The notes under the pieces: generated by a model
The model's input: the letters and a program-made list of their open reading frames with translations, nothing else
What the model was told of the DNA's origin: nothing
Databases searched by the model: none
Assembly: GCA_016124205.1 (NCBI GenBank)
Contig: WGOD01000005.1
Span: 1 to 47,024 of the forward strand
Length of the DNA stretch: 47,024 nucleotides
Origin: Alphaproteobacteria bacterium
GTDB taxonomy: Bacteria > Pseudomonadota > Alphaproteobacteria > Caulobacterales > Maricaulaceae
Direction: 5' to 3'
Part shown: positions 23,120 through 30,565 of the stretch, in pieces
Layout of the letters: every line of letters starts with the position of its first letter
Numbering within the stretch: the first letter of the stretch is position 1
Made by a program: the position numbers and the translations under genes

Positions 23120-25864
23120 ATGAAGAACTACAAGGTTTCCACCACCTTCACCGTCGAGACGGCACAGGCCAAGCAGCAGGCCGCCGAACTCGCGGAAGAG
23201 ATGAAGGCCCTTGCCAGCCAGGCAAGCGCCGCGCAGGCCGCCACCCGGGGCCTTGGCAACGGCCTGACCCCAATGGCCGCCGGATACGAGACCGCCGCGG
23301 CCCGCGCCGATGCCGCACGCCAGGCGATTGGCACCGTCGCTCCCACCGCGGCAAACACAGCTCGCCAGGCCGCCGGATCGGTCGACGCCCTGACCCGCTC
23401 CGCAGAGCAGGCCCAGCGCGCCATGCGGGCGCTCGGAACCCCCACGGCGTCGGCAGGAACCGCTCCGCTGGTCGCACCGCCGCGGCCCGCGCCGGTGATC
23501 CTTCCCCCGGCCCCCCTACGGCTCCCCGAGCCCGTCTCGCGCCTCACGTTCGCACCGGTCGCGACCCGTTATCAGGATACCCTCGACCGCGCCCGGGCCG
23601 CCATGCGCCCCCCGGACGCCAACCTTGCCCCCATCGAAAACCAGCTCCGCACCGTAGAAGCCCAGGCCCACCGCACCCGGACTGCCGTGGCCTCGGTCGG
23701 CTCCGGAGGCGCTCCCCCCACCGGACTCCGCTCCGTGGCCGCCGCCGCCGGGAACATCCCCCCATCGGCCAGCCGCGCCGCGTCCTCCCTCCGGGAACTC
23801 ACGCCCCCCATCAATCAGGCCGCCGATGCGGCCCGCGGCGCCGAACGCACCGGTGTCGGTGTCCTTCAGCGCCTTGGCTCCGGTGCCGCCGGGCTACGCT
23901 CCCAGCTCGTGGGGGTGGTACTGGGATTCGCCAGCATCGGCGCAAGCGTCGCCATCCTCAAGGGAGTCGTCCAGGACCAGACCGAGATCCAGACCCGGGC
24001 CATCGGCATCGCAGCGATGGTCAACGGCAACTCCCCAAACCCGGATTGGAACCGGTCCCTGGCGGAATCCTATGCGCTGATCCGCGGCATGCTCCGGGAT
24101 GCAAAGGAGCTGCCGGGCGAGTTCAAGCACTTTGCATCCGCGGCCAACTCCCTTGTCGCCCCCATGAGCCAGATCGGCATGGGACTAGACGACGTCCGCC
24201 GCCGCGCCGCTCAGGCGGTCCAGATCGCCATGATCGACACCTCGGGCAATTCCCCCGACGTGGTCGGGTCCCAGCTTGGTCGAATCCTCATGGGCCAGGC
24301 AGGCATGGAAATGACGACCTGGGCGATGCTACGCGGCCAGCTCAAGGGGATGCAGGCCGAGCAGTTCAACCAGCTACCCGCCGCCGAGCGCGCCCGTCTG
24401 GCCTTCGGCGCCATTGATCGACTCACCGGCGACCGCGGCTTTCAGGGCAGCGTAGCCCGCTCCGCCGCCGTGCAGTACTCCCAGGTCCGCGAGAACATCC
24501 TCGGCCAGGACGGCATTGGCGGAAGCGTCGGCCTCTGGGCCAGCCGCCAGATGGTCACCGAGGCCCGCGAGATCAACCGCATCTTCAAGGAAAACCCGCG
24601 CCTGATCGACGAGGCGGGCTCCGCCATCTCCGATGTCGTCGTCCCCGCCATCCGGACCGGCGGCAGCGTCGTCCGCGCCATCCTGACGGATATGCAGTCA
24701 ATCCGCAACGTGGCCATCGCCACCGGCGCCGCCATCGCCACCTGGCACATCGCCGCGGCCTTCGCCCCCGCAAACCTTCCCGCGGGACAAAGCGCCGCCG
24801 CCGCCGGGCTTCGCGTCCTTGCGGCGACCGGCACCGCCCCCATTGCCCTACCGTGGCGCGCCGCCGCGCCCGTGACCACCACGCTCCGCCCCGGCTCCCC
24901 CTGGGCCACCACTGTGATCCCCGTGGCTCCCGGACCCGTCCGCCAGGCCGCCGGGCGCGCCGCCTGGACTGGGAACGCCGTGTCCTGGGCAACCGCCCCC
25001 ATCGTCAACGCCGCGGGCTGGACGCGCAACATGGCCGGACGCACCGCGACCGCGGGGCTCTCCGCCGTCGGGACCTCAGCGCGCGCCACCGGGACCAGCA
25101 ACCTGCTCTTCACCGGCGCCGTTCTCGGCGGGGCCGCCCTCAACTCTGCCGCTGCCCAGGGAACCGCCCTCGCCGGAGTCCTCGCTCGCCTCGGCATCAG
25201 CGGCTCCGGCGTCGCTGCCGTGTTCAGCGCCATCGCGGCCAGCCCCGTCGTTGCGGGCCTGACCATGATCCTGATCCCCCTCGCCGCCGTGGCCGGGGCC
25301 GTTGTCGTCATCAAGAACAACCTCTGGGGGCTCGGCGACTTCTTCAAGGACTCCATGCGCTACCTCGGGCAGAGCCTCTGGGGTCTTGGCAAGAACCTTG
25401 GCGGCCTGCTCATGGCTATTGGCGTCCCCCTCGGAACCGTCCTGGTCCCCATCATCAGCGGGCTGGCCATCCTGCTGGGCGGCGCCGCGGAGCTACTCAC
25501 CAAGTTCGTCAACGCGCTCGGCGGAGCGTGGTCCGCCCTGTGGGCCTACGCTGGAGCCCTCTATGCCGGGGACTTCGTTGGCGCCCCCGATGCCGCCCGC
25601 GACGCCTGGCAGCGCTTCAGCTTCGCCAACCTCATGGACGACGCCCTGGAGTACTCCCGCGAGCGCCAGGCACAGGCCGACTTCGACAAGAAGCTCCAGG
25701 AGCGCATGCTCAAGGGCTCCGGGAACATCAACATTCAGCAACTCATCCTCCAGCAGAGCTTCTCCAACGCCAACGAGCCCGAGCGCTTCGCGGCCAGGTT
25801 CTACGAGGAGCTGGACAAGCTCCGCCGCGGGCGGGCCCAGCTTCCGCCCGGGACAGCCTTCTAG
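23120..25864 (+). CDS. Tail tape measure protein
   Basis: 914 residues, the longest gene here. The N-terminus is helical and Ala/Gln rich (TAQAKQQAAELAEEMKALASQ), typical of the tape-measure coil. A hydrophobic region with several possible transmembrane segments lies at about 694-800 (GVAAVFSAIAASPVVAGLTM; VAGAVVVIKN; LVPIISGLAILLGG), as in most tape measures. By the usual rule of about 1.5 angstrom per residue it would fit a tail near 135-140 nm. It is the first gene of the plus-strand arm, separated from its chaperone by about 16 kb and on the opposite strand. Codon use is very GC rich. Confidence 0.85.
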   Translation: MKNYKVSTTFTVETAQAKQQAAELAEEMKALASQASAAQAATRGLGNGLTPMAAGYETAAARADAARQAIGTVAPTAANTARQAAGSVDALTRSAEQAQRAMRALGTPTASAGTAPLVAPPRPAPVILPPAPLRLPEPVSRLTFAPVATRYQDTLDRARAAMRPPDANLAPIENQLRTVEAQAHRTRTAVASVGSGGAPPTGLRSVAAAAGNIPPSASRAASSLRELTPPINQAADAARGAERTGVGVLQRLGSGAAGLRSQLVGVVLGFASIGASVAILKGVVQDQTEIQTRAIGIAAMVNGNSPNPDWNRSLAESYALIRGMLRDAKELPGEFKHFASAANSLVAPMSQIGMGLDDVRRRAAQAVQIAMIDTSGNSPDVVGSQLGRILMGQAGMEMTTWAMLRGQLKGMQAEQFNQLPAAERARLAFGAIDRLTGDRGFQGSVARSAAVQYSQVRENILGQDGIGGSVGLWASRQMVTEAREINRIFKENPRLIDEAGSAISDVVVPAIRTGGSVVRAILTDMQSIRNVAIATGAAIATWHIAAAFAPANLPAGQSAAAAGLRVLAATGTAPIALPWRAAAPVTTTLRPGSPWATTVIPVAPGPVRQAAGRAAWTGNAVSWATAPIVNAAGWTRNMAGRTATAGLSAVGTSARATGTSNLLFTGAVLGGAALNSAAAQGTALAGVLARLGISGSGVAAVFSAIAASPVVAGLTMILIPLAAVAGAVVVIKNNLWGLGDFFKDSMRYLGQSLWGLGKNLGGLLMAIGVPLGTVLVPIISGLAILLGGAAELLTKFVNALGGAWSALWAYAGALYAGDFVGAPDAARDAWQRFSFANLMDDALEYSRERQAQADFDKKLQERMLKGSGNINIQQLILQQSFSNANEPERFAARFYEELDKLRRGRAQLPPGTAF

Positions 25865-25881
25865 CCATGAACCTCACGCCT

Positions 25882-25900
25882 GTTTCTATCGCACGGGACT
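25882..25900 (+). promoter_or_regulatory. Phage 19-bp motif copy 6 (degenerate)
   Basis: GTTTCTATCGCACGGGACT, 17 bp after the tape measure stop. Four or five differences from consensus make it the weakest copy; it lies 38 bp before the exact copy 7. Confidence 0.5.
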
Positions 25901-25906
25901 TTTAGG

Positions 25907-25940
25907 CCGGGACCGTTGGAGAAAAAGGGTACGGCCCGGT
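25907..25940 (+). terminator. Possible hairpin between motif copies 6 and 7
   Basis: CCGGG-A-CCGT pairs imperfectly with ACGG-C-CCGG across an A-rich loop, ending against copy 7. It may terminate tape-measure transcripts; weak evidence. Confidence 0.35.
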
Positions 25941-25957
25941 TTCCGTCGCATTAGACT
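25939..25957 (+). promoter_or_regulatory. Phage 19-bp motif copy 7
   Basis: GTTTCCGTCGCATTAGACT, exact consensus, 55 bp before the second gpW-like gene. Confidence 0.8.
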
Positions 25958-26012
25958 TTCGTCCGCCGTGGTCACAGTCTCTCCCCGCACGCCACTCCGA
26001 AGGATGCCACCA

Positions 26013-26234
26013 ATGGCCCGCACAGACCGTCAGATCACCGCCGAACTGGAGGAAGCCAAGGTTGCCCTCCGGCGCCTCCAAAGCGTGCCCGCCTTGATCG
26101 AAGTGGGAGGCCGGGCCGTCGACATCACGCCCGCCGCCGACTTCATCCGCCGTCGCATCGAAGCCCTTGAGGTCGAACTCAACGGCCCCCGTCGCGGCGG
26201 AATCCGTCAGGGACCGGACTTGGAAGGCCCATGA
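26013..26234 (+). CDS. gpW-like head-tail joining protein, copy 2
   Basis: 73 residues starting MARTDRQITAELEEAKVAL and closing RQGPDLEGP. It has the same layout as the product of 15848-16057: helix, hairpin with VEVGGRAVDITP-like residues, helix RRRIEALEVELNG, QGPDL tail. Two gpW-type genes in one phage are unusual. This copy follows the tape measure and has its own consensus motif upstream. It may be a diverged structural paralog or the leftover of a second connector module. Confidence 0.7.
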   Translation: MARTDRQITAELEEAKVALRRLQSVPALIEVGGRAVDITPAADFIRRRIEALEVELNGPRRGGIRQGPDLEGP

Positions 26235-26443
26235 TCCTCCGCCTGGCACACTGGATCGTCTGGGCCATTATCTGGTGCCTTGGACTCTCGGCGGCACTAC
26301 TATTGGTGCTTTCGGACTATCTGGAAGAGCAGGCAGGAGGCCGATTCAGACGGGATTCAGATCAAAATCAGACACAAACCAAATGGACATCTGGCGGCCT
26401 CTCGGGTGACAAAGGCGAAACAAAGGCGAATTATCAGCCCTGA
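26231..26443 (+). CDS. Small single-pass membrane protein
   Basis: 70 residues, start overlapping the previous stop (ATGA). One strong hydrophobic segment at about residues 5-28 (LAHWIVWAIIWCLGLSAALLLVL), then a polar Gln/Lys/Gly tail. The shape suits a small lysis or superinfection-exclusion protein, but no family is recognised. Confidence 0.5.
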   Translation: MILRLAHWIVWAIIWCLGLSAALLLVLSDYLEEQAGGRFRRDSDQNQTQTKWTSGGLSGDKGETKANYQP

Positions 26444-26485
26444 ATTTTCGCAGATTCGGGGCCACGAAACAAGGGGATGGGGACA

Positions 26486-26719
26486 ATGAAGGCAGAAGAG
26501 CTGGCTGTGGAAGGGATGTCGAGGGTGATTGAGAATGCTACCCAGCCGCACGCTTCGGCTTTGCGGTCGATGGAGGAACAGATTCAGCAGGCGATTTACG
26601 AAAGGCGCTGGGAGGATCTGAAGCATCTGACGGCTGAGATGGACGAGCTTCTTGCTGCTGTTCCAACAGTTCTGCCGCAGCCCTTCCACGCCGCGCCGCT
26701 TCAACGGACGAGTGGATAG
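26486..26719 (+). CDS. Small helical protein overlapping the repressor 3' end
   Basis: 77 residues, with GGGGACA before the ATG. It is predicted helical (SALRSMEEQIQQAIYERRW; LKHLTAEMDELLAA). Its last 180 bases run antisense to the repressor gene, so only one of the two readings may be used in that stretch. Both strands show coding-like codon use. I keep it with modest confidence. Confidence 0.4.
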   Translation: MKAEELAVEGMSRVIENATQPHASALRSMEEQIQQAIYERRWEDLKHLTAEMDELLAAVPTVLPQPFHAAPLQRTSG

Positions 26720-27008
26720 TTTCGATGATCTCGTCCCGCTGCCTCAGTTGTGCTTCGAGATCGGCGATCCTCCCCCTGTCCTGTCGGGCCTGTTCGCCTG
26801 AGTCCCAGCCGGGTAGGGCACGGCGAATGTCGCCACCATATGCTTGTAGCAGTAGGCACAGATGCCCCGCTCTTGGCTCTCTCCCGTGGCGCCAACGATG
26901 AACGTAATCAGGCGCGACGCCAATGCGGCGAGCGACGGCTGATTCGTTACCGCCTTCCAAGGCGATGATGCTTTCCAGCCATTCGGTAAACCATTGGATG
27001 CTTTCCAT
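26538..27008 (-). CDS. CI-like phage repressor with N-terminal HTH
   Basis: 156 residues. Residues about 18-60 form a helix-turn-helix (NESAVARRIGVAPDYVHRWRHG; REPRAGHLCLLLQAYG), followed by a short coiled coil (IADLEAQLRQRDEIIETI) and a Pro/Ser-rich tail. It is transcribed leftward, divergent from an HTH gene at 27120, across a 111-bp region with two matching dyads. This is the standard lysogeny switch layout of Mu-like phages, in which the repressor blocks the early operon and so transposition. It lacks an autocleavage domain. Confidence 0.78.
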   Translation of the reverse strand: MESIQWFTEWLESIIALEGGNESAVARRIGVAPDYVHRWRHGREPRAGHLCLLLQAYGGDIRRALPGWDSGEQARQDRGRIADLEAQLRQRDEIIETIHSSVEAARRGRAAAELLEQQQEARPSQPSDASDPPSAFRKSPAESVPPSTAKPKRAAG

Positions 27009-27045
27009 GCCCCTGTGTCTCCAGACAAAGCCTCCCGCTCAAGAG

Positions 27046-27063
27046 TTTTGTTTTTAAACACAG
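27046..27063. promoter_or_regulatory. Operator dyad O1
   Basis: TTTTGTTTTTAAACACAG, containing the palindrome TGTTT-TT-AAACA. It matches O2 at 15 of 18 positions, with centres 35 bp apart, between the divergent repressor and early genes. Confidence 0.72.
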
Positions 27064-27080
27064 AAATGCCTTGACTGGGC

Positions 27081-27098
27081 CTGTGTTTTTGAACACAG
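27081..27098. promoter_or_regulatory. Operator dyad O2
   Basis: CTGTGTTTTTGAACACAG, a perfect 7-bp dyad (CTGTGTT / AACACAG) with a 4-bp spacer. A TTGACT block at 27071-27076 suggests an early -35 element that the operator would overlap. Confidence 0.75.
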
Positions 27099-27119
27099 CT
27101 CGTGGCAAGGAGATGACAA

Positions 27120-27779
27120 ATGGAAGCACAGGCCGTTGTAGATGCTCTTCGGGGGTTTGTTGGCGCCAAATACGGCAACCTCTCCCTCGTAGCGAGATCG
27201 GCAGGGGTTAATCATGGCGCGCTGCATCGAATCGCATCCGGTGCCGTAAGCCCGCGTCTCGACACACTGGTCAAAATCGAAAAGGCCCTTGGTGAGTTGG
27301 GTGCAATTCCGCCGGGTCCGCCGGTGGCGGACGCACCCCACGGTGCGTTTGCCGAGACCTCCCTCGTGTCGGACTCCCTAGCAAATAACGAAGAACTCAT
27401 CCGCGTTTGGCTTCCGACTTTGGCGGGCTGGGAGATTCGAGAGCTGCCAGCGGAGGAACTGGCCGCAGCCAACGAGGCGCGTCACGCCGTTGGACTGGAC
27501 GTGTTGCAGTCCGTGGAACCGGACGGGCTACCCCCCACGGATCGACTGATCGTGGCTCGCTTCCCTGCGGAGTCCCCATTTGGGCAGATCACGCCGGGCG
27601 CTATTCCTCCCCCGCCTAAAACTGATCACGAGCGAGGGCTGCGTCGTCTGGCTGCCCAGCAGGCAGCCGCGGGTGCAGTTGGGCGCGTCGAGGAAATGAG
27701 GCGCTCGGAGTTCGAGGCCCGGAAGGCTGCCGGTGAGAACGTCGAGCTGGTCGAAGGCGGGATGGAGGTGCGGGCATGA
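27120..27779 (+). CDS. HTH early regulator (Cro/Ner-like N-terminus, longer C-terminal part)
   Basis: 219 residues with AAGGAG 7 nt before the start. Residues 14-60 are an XRE-type HTH (GNLSLVARSAGVNHGALHRIASGAVSPRLDTL). The remaining 150 residues are unlike Ner, which is only about 75 residues, and include a conserved-looking EELIRVWLPTLAGWEIRELPAEELAAANEAR stretch (given here only as landmarks EELIRVWL and WEIRELPAEE). As first gene of the early operon it may repress both switch promoters or activate other genes. Confidence 0.65.
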   Translation: MEAQAVVDALRGFVGAKYGNLSLVARSAGVNHGALHRIASGAVSPRLDTLVKIEKALGELGAIPPGPPVADAPHGAFAETSLVSDSLANNEELIRVWLPTLAGWEIRELPAEELAAANEARHAVGLDVLQSVEPDGLPPTDRLIVARFPAESPFGQITPGAIPPPPKTDHERGLRRLAAQQAAAGAVGRVEEMRRSEFEARKAAGENVELVEGGMEVRA

Positions 27780-28978
27780 GCGAACTCACCGCCAAGCAGC
27801 AGTCCACCCTGACGGTTGCGGGAATCGACGTCCCCGTTGTTCTCAGCGAAGACGGCGAGGGCTTCGTGGTCGTCCGGCGCGTTGTCGAGGCTATGGGAAT
27901 CGACTGGGCATCCCAAAACGTCGTGATTTCCTCACGTTTTCCCAGTTGTAGGGTTATCCCGACAACTGGTTCTGACGGGAAGAACTACCGAATGAAGGCT
28001 CTCCCGGTCAGCGACTTCCTCCTCTGGCTGGTCAGCATCAACGCGAACCGGGTTGGCGAGCGAGTCCGGCCCATCCTCAAGGACTTCCAGGACAACGCCG
28101 CCGCCGTCCTGTTCCGCTGGCTGCACGAAGCCCAGACTCAGGGGGTGGACGCCTCCTCTCCCGAAGCGGCGGGCATCGAAGTCCCCGCCGTGGAGACCCA
28201 GCTTCGCCGGATCGCCGAAAAGGGTTCCTTCAAGTATCAACCCGCTCCGGTTCGCGGTTCCGACCGCTTTGTGGTTCCCGACTTGAAAATGCAGGTCGAG
28301 ATCCTTGAAGGATTCTGGATCAACGCCTACTTGATCGACGGTCGCCCCTACTTCTGGCCCGGCGATTTCGCCGAGGTTCCGGAAATGACCGCGGGGGGAG
28401 TCGGTGAACGCCTCAAGGGCGATCCCGCCTGCTACGAACACTGTCGCCGAGTCCGGCTCCATTCTGGATACTTCGAGGTCTTTCCTGCCCGCCTCGCCGC
28501 GAACCTGATGAGCAAGTCCATCGTCGGATGTCACGCTCGCCAGCAGCGCATCGAGCTGCTCCGGGAGGCGGTGCCCGTCTCCCTCGAAACGTGGGCCGTG
28601 GAAGCCAATCGAGCCCGCTGGTCTGTGAAAGCCACACCGAAGCCCACCGCTTCCGTCTCGCCGGAACTCATCAGCCTTGGGGATGAAATCCTTGTGGCCC
28701 TCGTTTCCAGCCGCGAGGGGCTCACGATCAACCTCCTACGGAAGCGCCTTGGCCGCAGCCAGGCGGATATCCTTTCCGCCATCCGCTTTCTGGTCGGCAC
28801 GGGCCTCGTCTGTCTGCCCGAGCAGGCCCGGACAAAGTCGGAGATGCGCCGCGTGTTCTTGGTCCACGGCGCCCGCGAAGTTCTCCGGCCCCGGACAGTC
28901 CTCAGCATTTCCTGCGGTGACCGCCTTGCCAGCCCGCTCGCCATCGAAGACGCCACGGATGGGGAGGTGAAGCCATGA
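27776..28978 (+). CDS. P22 antirepressor-like protein with C-terminal winged helix
   Basis: 400 residues, ATGA overlap with the preceding gene. Residues 1-120 match the P22_AR_N pattern: GFVVVRRVVEAMGIDWASQ, DGKNYRMKALPVSDFLLWL and SINANRVGERVRPILKDFQ. A middle region of unknown type (130-285) contains PDLKMQVEILEGFWINAYL. The last 100 residues look like a winged helix (ILVALVSSREGLTINLLRKR; ILSAIRFLVGTGLVCLPEQ). It could counteract a repressor during induction; the early-operon location fits. Confidence 0.72.
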   Translation: MSELTAKQQSTLTVAGIDVPVVLSEDGEGFVVVRRVVEAMGIDWASQNVVISSRFPSCRVIPTTGSDGKNYRMKALPVSDFLLWLVSINANRVGERVRPILKDFQDNAAAVLFRWLHEAQTQGVDASSPEAAGIEVPAVETQLRRIAEKGSFKYQPAPVRGSDRFVVPDLKMQVEILEGFWINAYLIDGRPYFWPGDFAEVPEMTAGGVGERLKGDPACYEHCRRVRLHSGYFEVFPARLAANLMSKSIVGCHARQQRIELLREAVPVSLETWAVEANRARWSVKATPKPTASVSPELISLGDEILVALVSSREGLTINLLRKRLGRSQADILSAIRFLVGTGLVCLPEQARTKSEMRRVFLVHGAREVLRPRTVLSISCGDRLASPLAIEDATDGEVKP

Positions 28979-29142
28979 GGCGCCTCCATCTCGGTACCTT
29001 CCTGATGATCCTGGGCTATTTCCAAATCTTCCTCCTGGCGTCCCTGCCCGCTGGATTTTGGGCCAACGACATTCTGGCCGCGGCGGCTCTGGCCACATGG
29101 CTGACCGCGCTTGTCGCTCAGGCGCTGGAGGTGGACCGATGA
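28975..29142 (+). CDS. Two-helix small membrane protein
   Basis: 55 residues, starting within the previous stop (ATGA at 28975) and ending in the next start (ATGA at 29139). Two hydrophobic segments at about 6-27 (LGTFLMILGYFQIFLLASL) and 33-50 (ILAAAALATWLTALVAQAL). The tight coupling on both sides argues that it is real despite its size. Holin-like in shape, but an early-operon location makes a membrane-directed host-takeover role as likely. Confidence 0.6.
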   Translation: MRRLHLGTFLMILGYFQIFLLASLPAGFWANDILAAAALATWLTALVAQALEVDR

Positions 29143-29642
29143 AGGAAGGCGTCCACGTCGTCGGTCATGTGGTCTGTTCGCCGCAGGATGCGGCGCGGCT
29201 GGTGCGCCTCCGCGAGGAGTATGAAAGCGGCACCACGCTGTCTGATCTGACCAAGCGCTACGGATTCAAGCGCGACAGCATTTCCCGGCGTGCCCAGCGT
29301 GAGGGCTGGGACGATTCGCGTCGCCATCCGGGGTCGAAGGTGGAGGACCTGTCAGTCTACAACCAACATGTGAGTCTGGCCCTGCTGGCCCAGTGCGCAC
29401 GCGAGGTTGTGGCCGCGCTCGACGAACCCCAGGACGAGCGGTTTGCCGCACGCATCACCATCCACGCGGCGCTGCTCAGCGGTCAGTGGGACGCCACCGA
29501 GGTGGCGTTGTCGCTGCGCATGACGCCGTCGGCCTGCCTGGCCGAGTTCACGACCATGCGCTCGGACAATGTGGTCTTCCACCTCGAAGTGACCCGGAGG
29601 GTCTGGGAACTGGCGCGCAGGCGCGCGGAGGTGGAGGGATGA
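29139..29642 (+). CDS. HTH protein of the early operon
   Basis: 167 residues; I start at 29139, which overlaps the previous stop, rather than at an upstream ATG inside the previous gene. Residues about 25-55 form a helix-turn-helix (LREEYESGTTLSDLTKRYG; FKRDSISRRAQREGW), the type also seen in small terminase N-termini. A second candidate HTH occurs later (DATEVALSLRMTPSACLAEF). Unknown function; a middle-stage transcription regulator is possible. Confidence 0.55.
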   Translation: MKEGVHVVGHVVCSPQDAARLVRLREEYESGTTLSDLTKRYGFKRDSISRRAQREGWDDSRRHPGSKVEDLSVYNQHVSLALLAQCAREVVAALDEPQDERFAARITIHAALLSGQWDATEVALSLRMTPSACLAEFTTMRSDNVVFHLEVTRRVWELARRRAEVEG

Positions 29643-29905
29643 GGCATCCCTGCTCTCACTGCGGCGAACAGCACGACACCGGCGCGATGCGCTACTCGCA
29701 CTTTTGCGCCATCGGTCCGGGGCCTTCCGAGGAATGGCTCTGCCGGTCGTGCGCCGCGGCCCAGGACACCCGGCAGGAGATGGTCGAGGTCGTCGCGCAG
29801 ATGTCCCGCCTGAAACTCGATGACTCCTACGAGCGGAAGTACTCCCGCCTGCTGAAGAAATACAACCGGCTGGCAGCGACGCTGCCGGAGGCGGTCCCCA
29901 AGTAA
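29639..29905 (+). CDS. Small zinc-ribbon protein
   Basis: 88 residues from the ATG at 29639 (overlap with the previous stop). Two CxxC pairs, CSHC at residues 5-8 and CRSC about 30 residues later, are spaced as in a zinc ribbon. A charged helical C-terminal half follows (DDSYERKYSRLLKKYNRLA). It may bind DNA, RNA or a host protein; no family recognised. Confidence 0.6.
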   Translation: MRHPCSHCGEQHDTGAMRYSHFCAIGPGPSEEWLCRSCAAAQDTRQEMVEVVAQMSRLKLDDSYERKYSRLLKKYNRLAATLPEAVPK

Positions 29906-29965
29906 CCCGTTCGCAGGACGCCTTTGAAACCATGAACCCTCTCCCACCACTCCAGAGGACACACC

Positions 29966-30565
29966 ATGAAAGGGTTTGTTGAGCTAACTCCGAGCTTTAC
30001 ACCGGGAGAGACGATCCGGATCAGGATCGAGTCGATCACCGGCATCCAATCGAACAACGAGCAGCCCGGCGCGATTGTCTATTTCATGGGCTGCGGATCG
30101 CACGGGATGCCGGTGGTCCAGTCGCCCGCCCAGATCGCGCGGTTGATGGATGGGGCACCGGGGACTCCGCCCGTTGGCACCACCGAATCGTCGACCGATG
30201 AAAGCAACCGCCGCTTCCTCTTCCTGGATGACACGCCCGCCGTCGGTTTTCCCGGCGTGCGCTTCGGCGCCCTTCTGGACAAAGCGCACGACTCCGAGCA
30301 GACCCGCGAGTTCATCAACCGCGCCCTCGAAATCGCCCGCACTGGCCAAGTCTCGCGTGAGGCCTCTGTCACCAGTTCCGCTGAGCTTGGACTTCGCCAG
30401 GCGATCCAGCGGTTGCTGGATACGGTGGCGGCCCACGTCGAGTCGACAGGACAAATCAAGGAGTCCGACGAGATCCTTGGGGTTCACTACCTGCCCGCCG
30501 TGGCGAAGGCGCACGCGGCAGTGCTGGCGGCCCAGGCGCGCGTCCAGCAGGAGGCGGGGGCATGA
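29966..30565 (+). CDS. Unknown early protein
   Basis: 199 residues. The N-terminal 55 residues are beta-rich (FVELTPSFTPGETIRIRIES) and resemble a small SH3- or Sm-like barrel. A variable linker follows, and the last 90 residues are helical (REFINRALEIARTGQ; GLRQAIQRLLDTVAAHVES). The AGAGGA ribosome site fits the start. It is translationally coupled to the Clp-N/zinc-finger/MazG-like gene that follows (ATGA at 30562), suggesting a shared job. Confidence 0.5.
   Translation: MKGFVELTPSFTPGETIRIRIESITGIQSNNEQPGAIVYFMGCGSHGMPVVQSPAQIARLMDGAPGTPPVGTTESSTDESNRRFLFLDDTPAVGFPGVRFGALLDKAHDSEQTREFINRALEIARTGQVSREASVTSSAELGLRQAIQRLLDTVAAHVESTGQIKESDEILGVHYLPAVAKAHAAVLAAQARVQQEAGA

Noticed and set aside
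23062..24417. Second plus-strand frame of 451 codons in the tape measure gene
   Set aside because: Arg/Pro/His-rich shadow of the tape measure, with no domain character.
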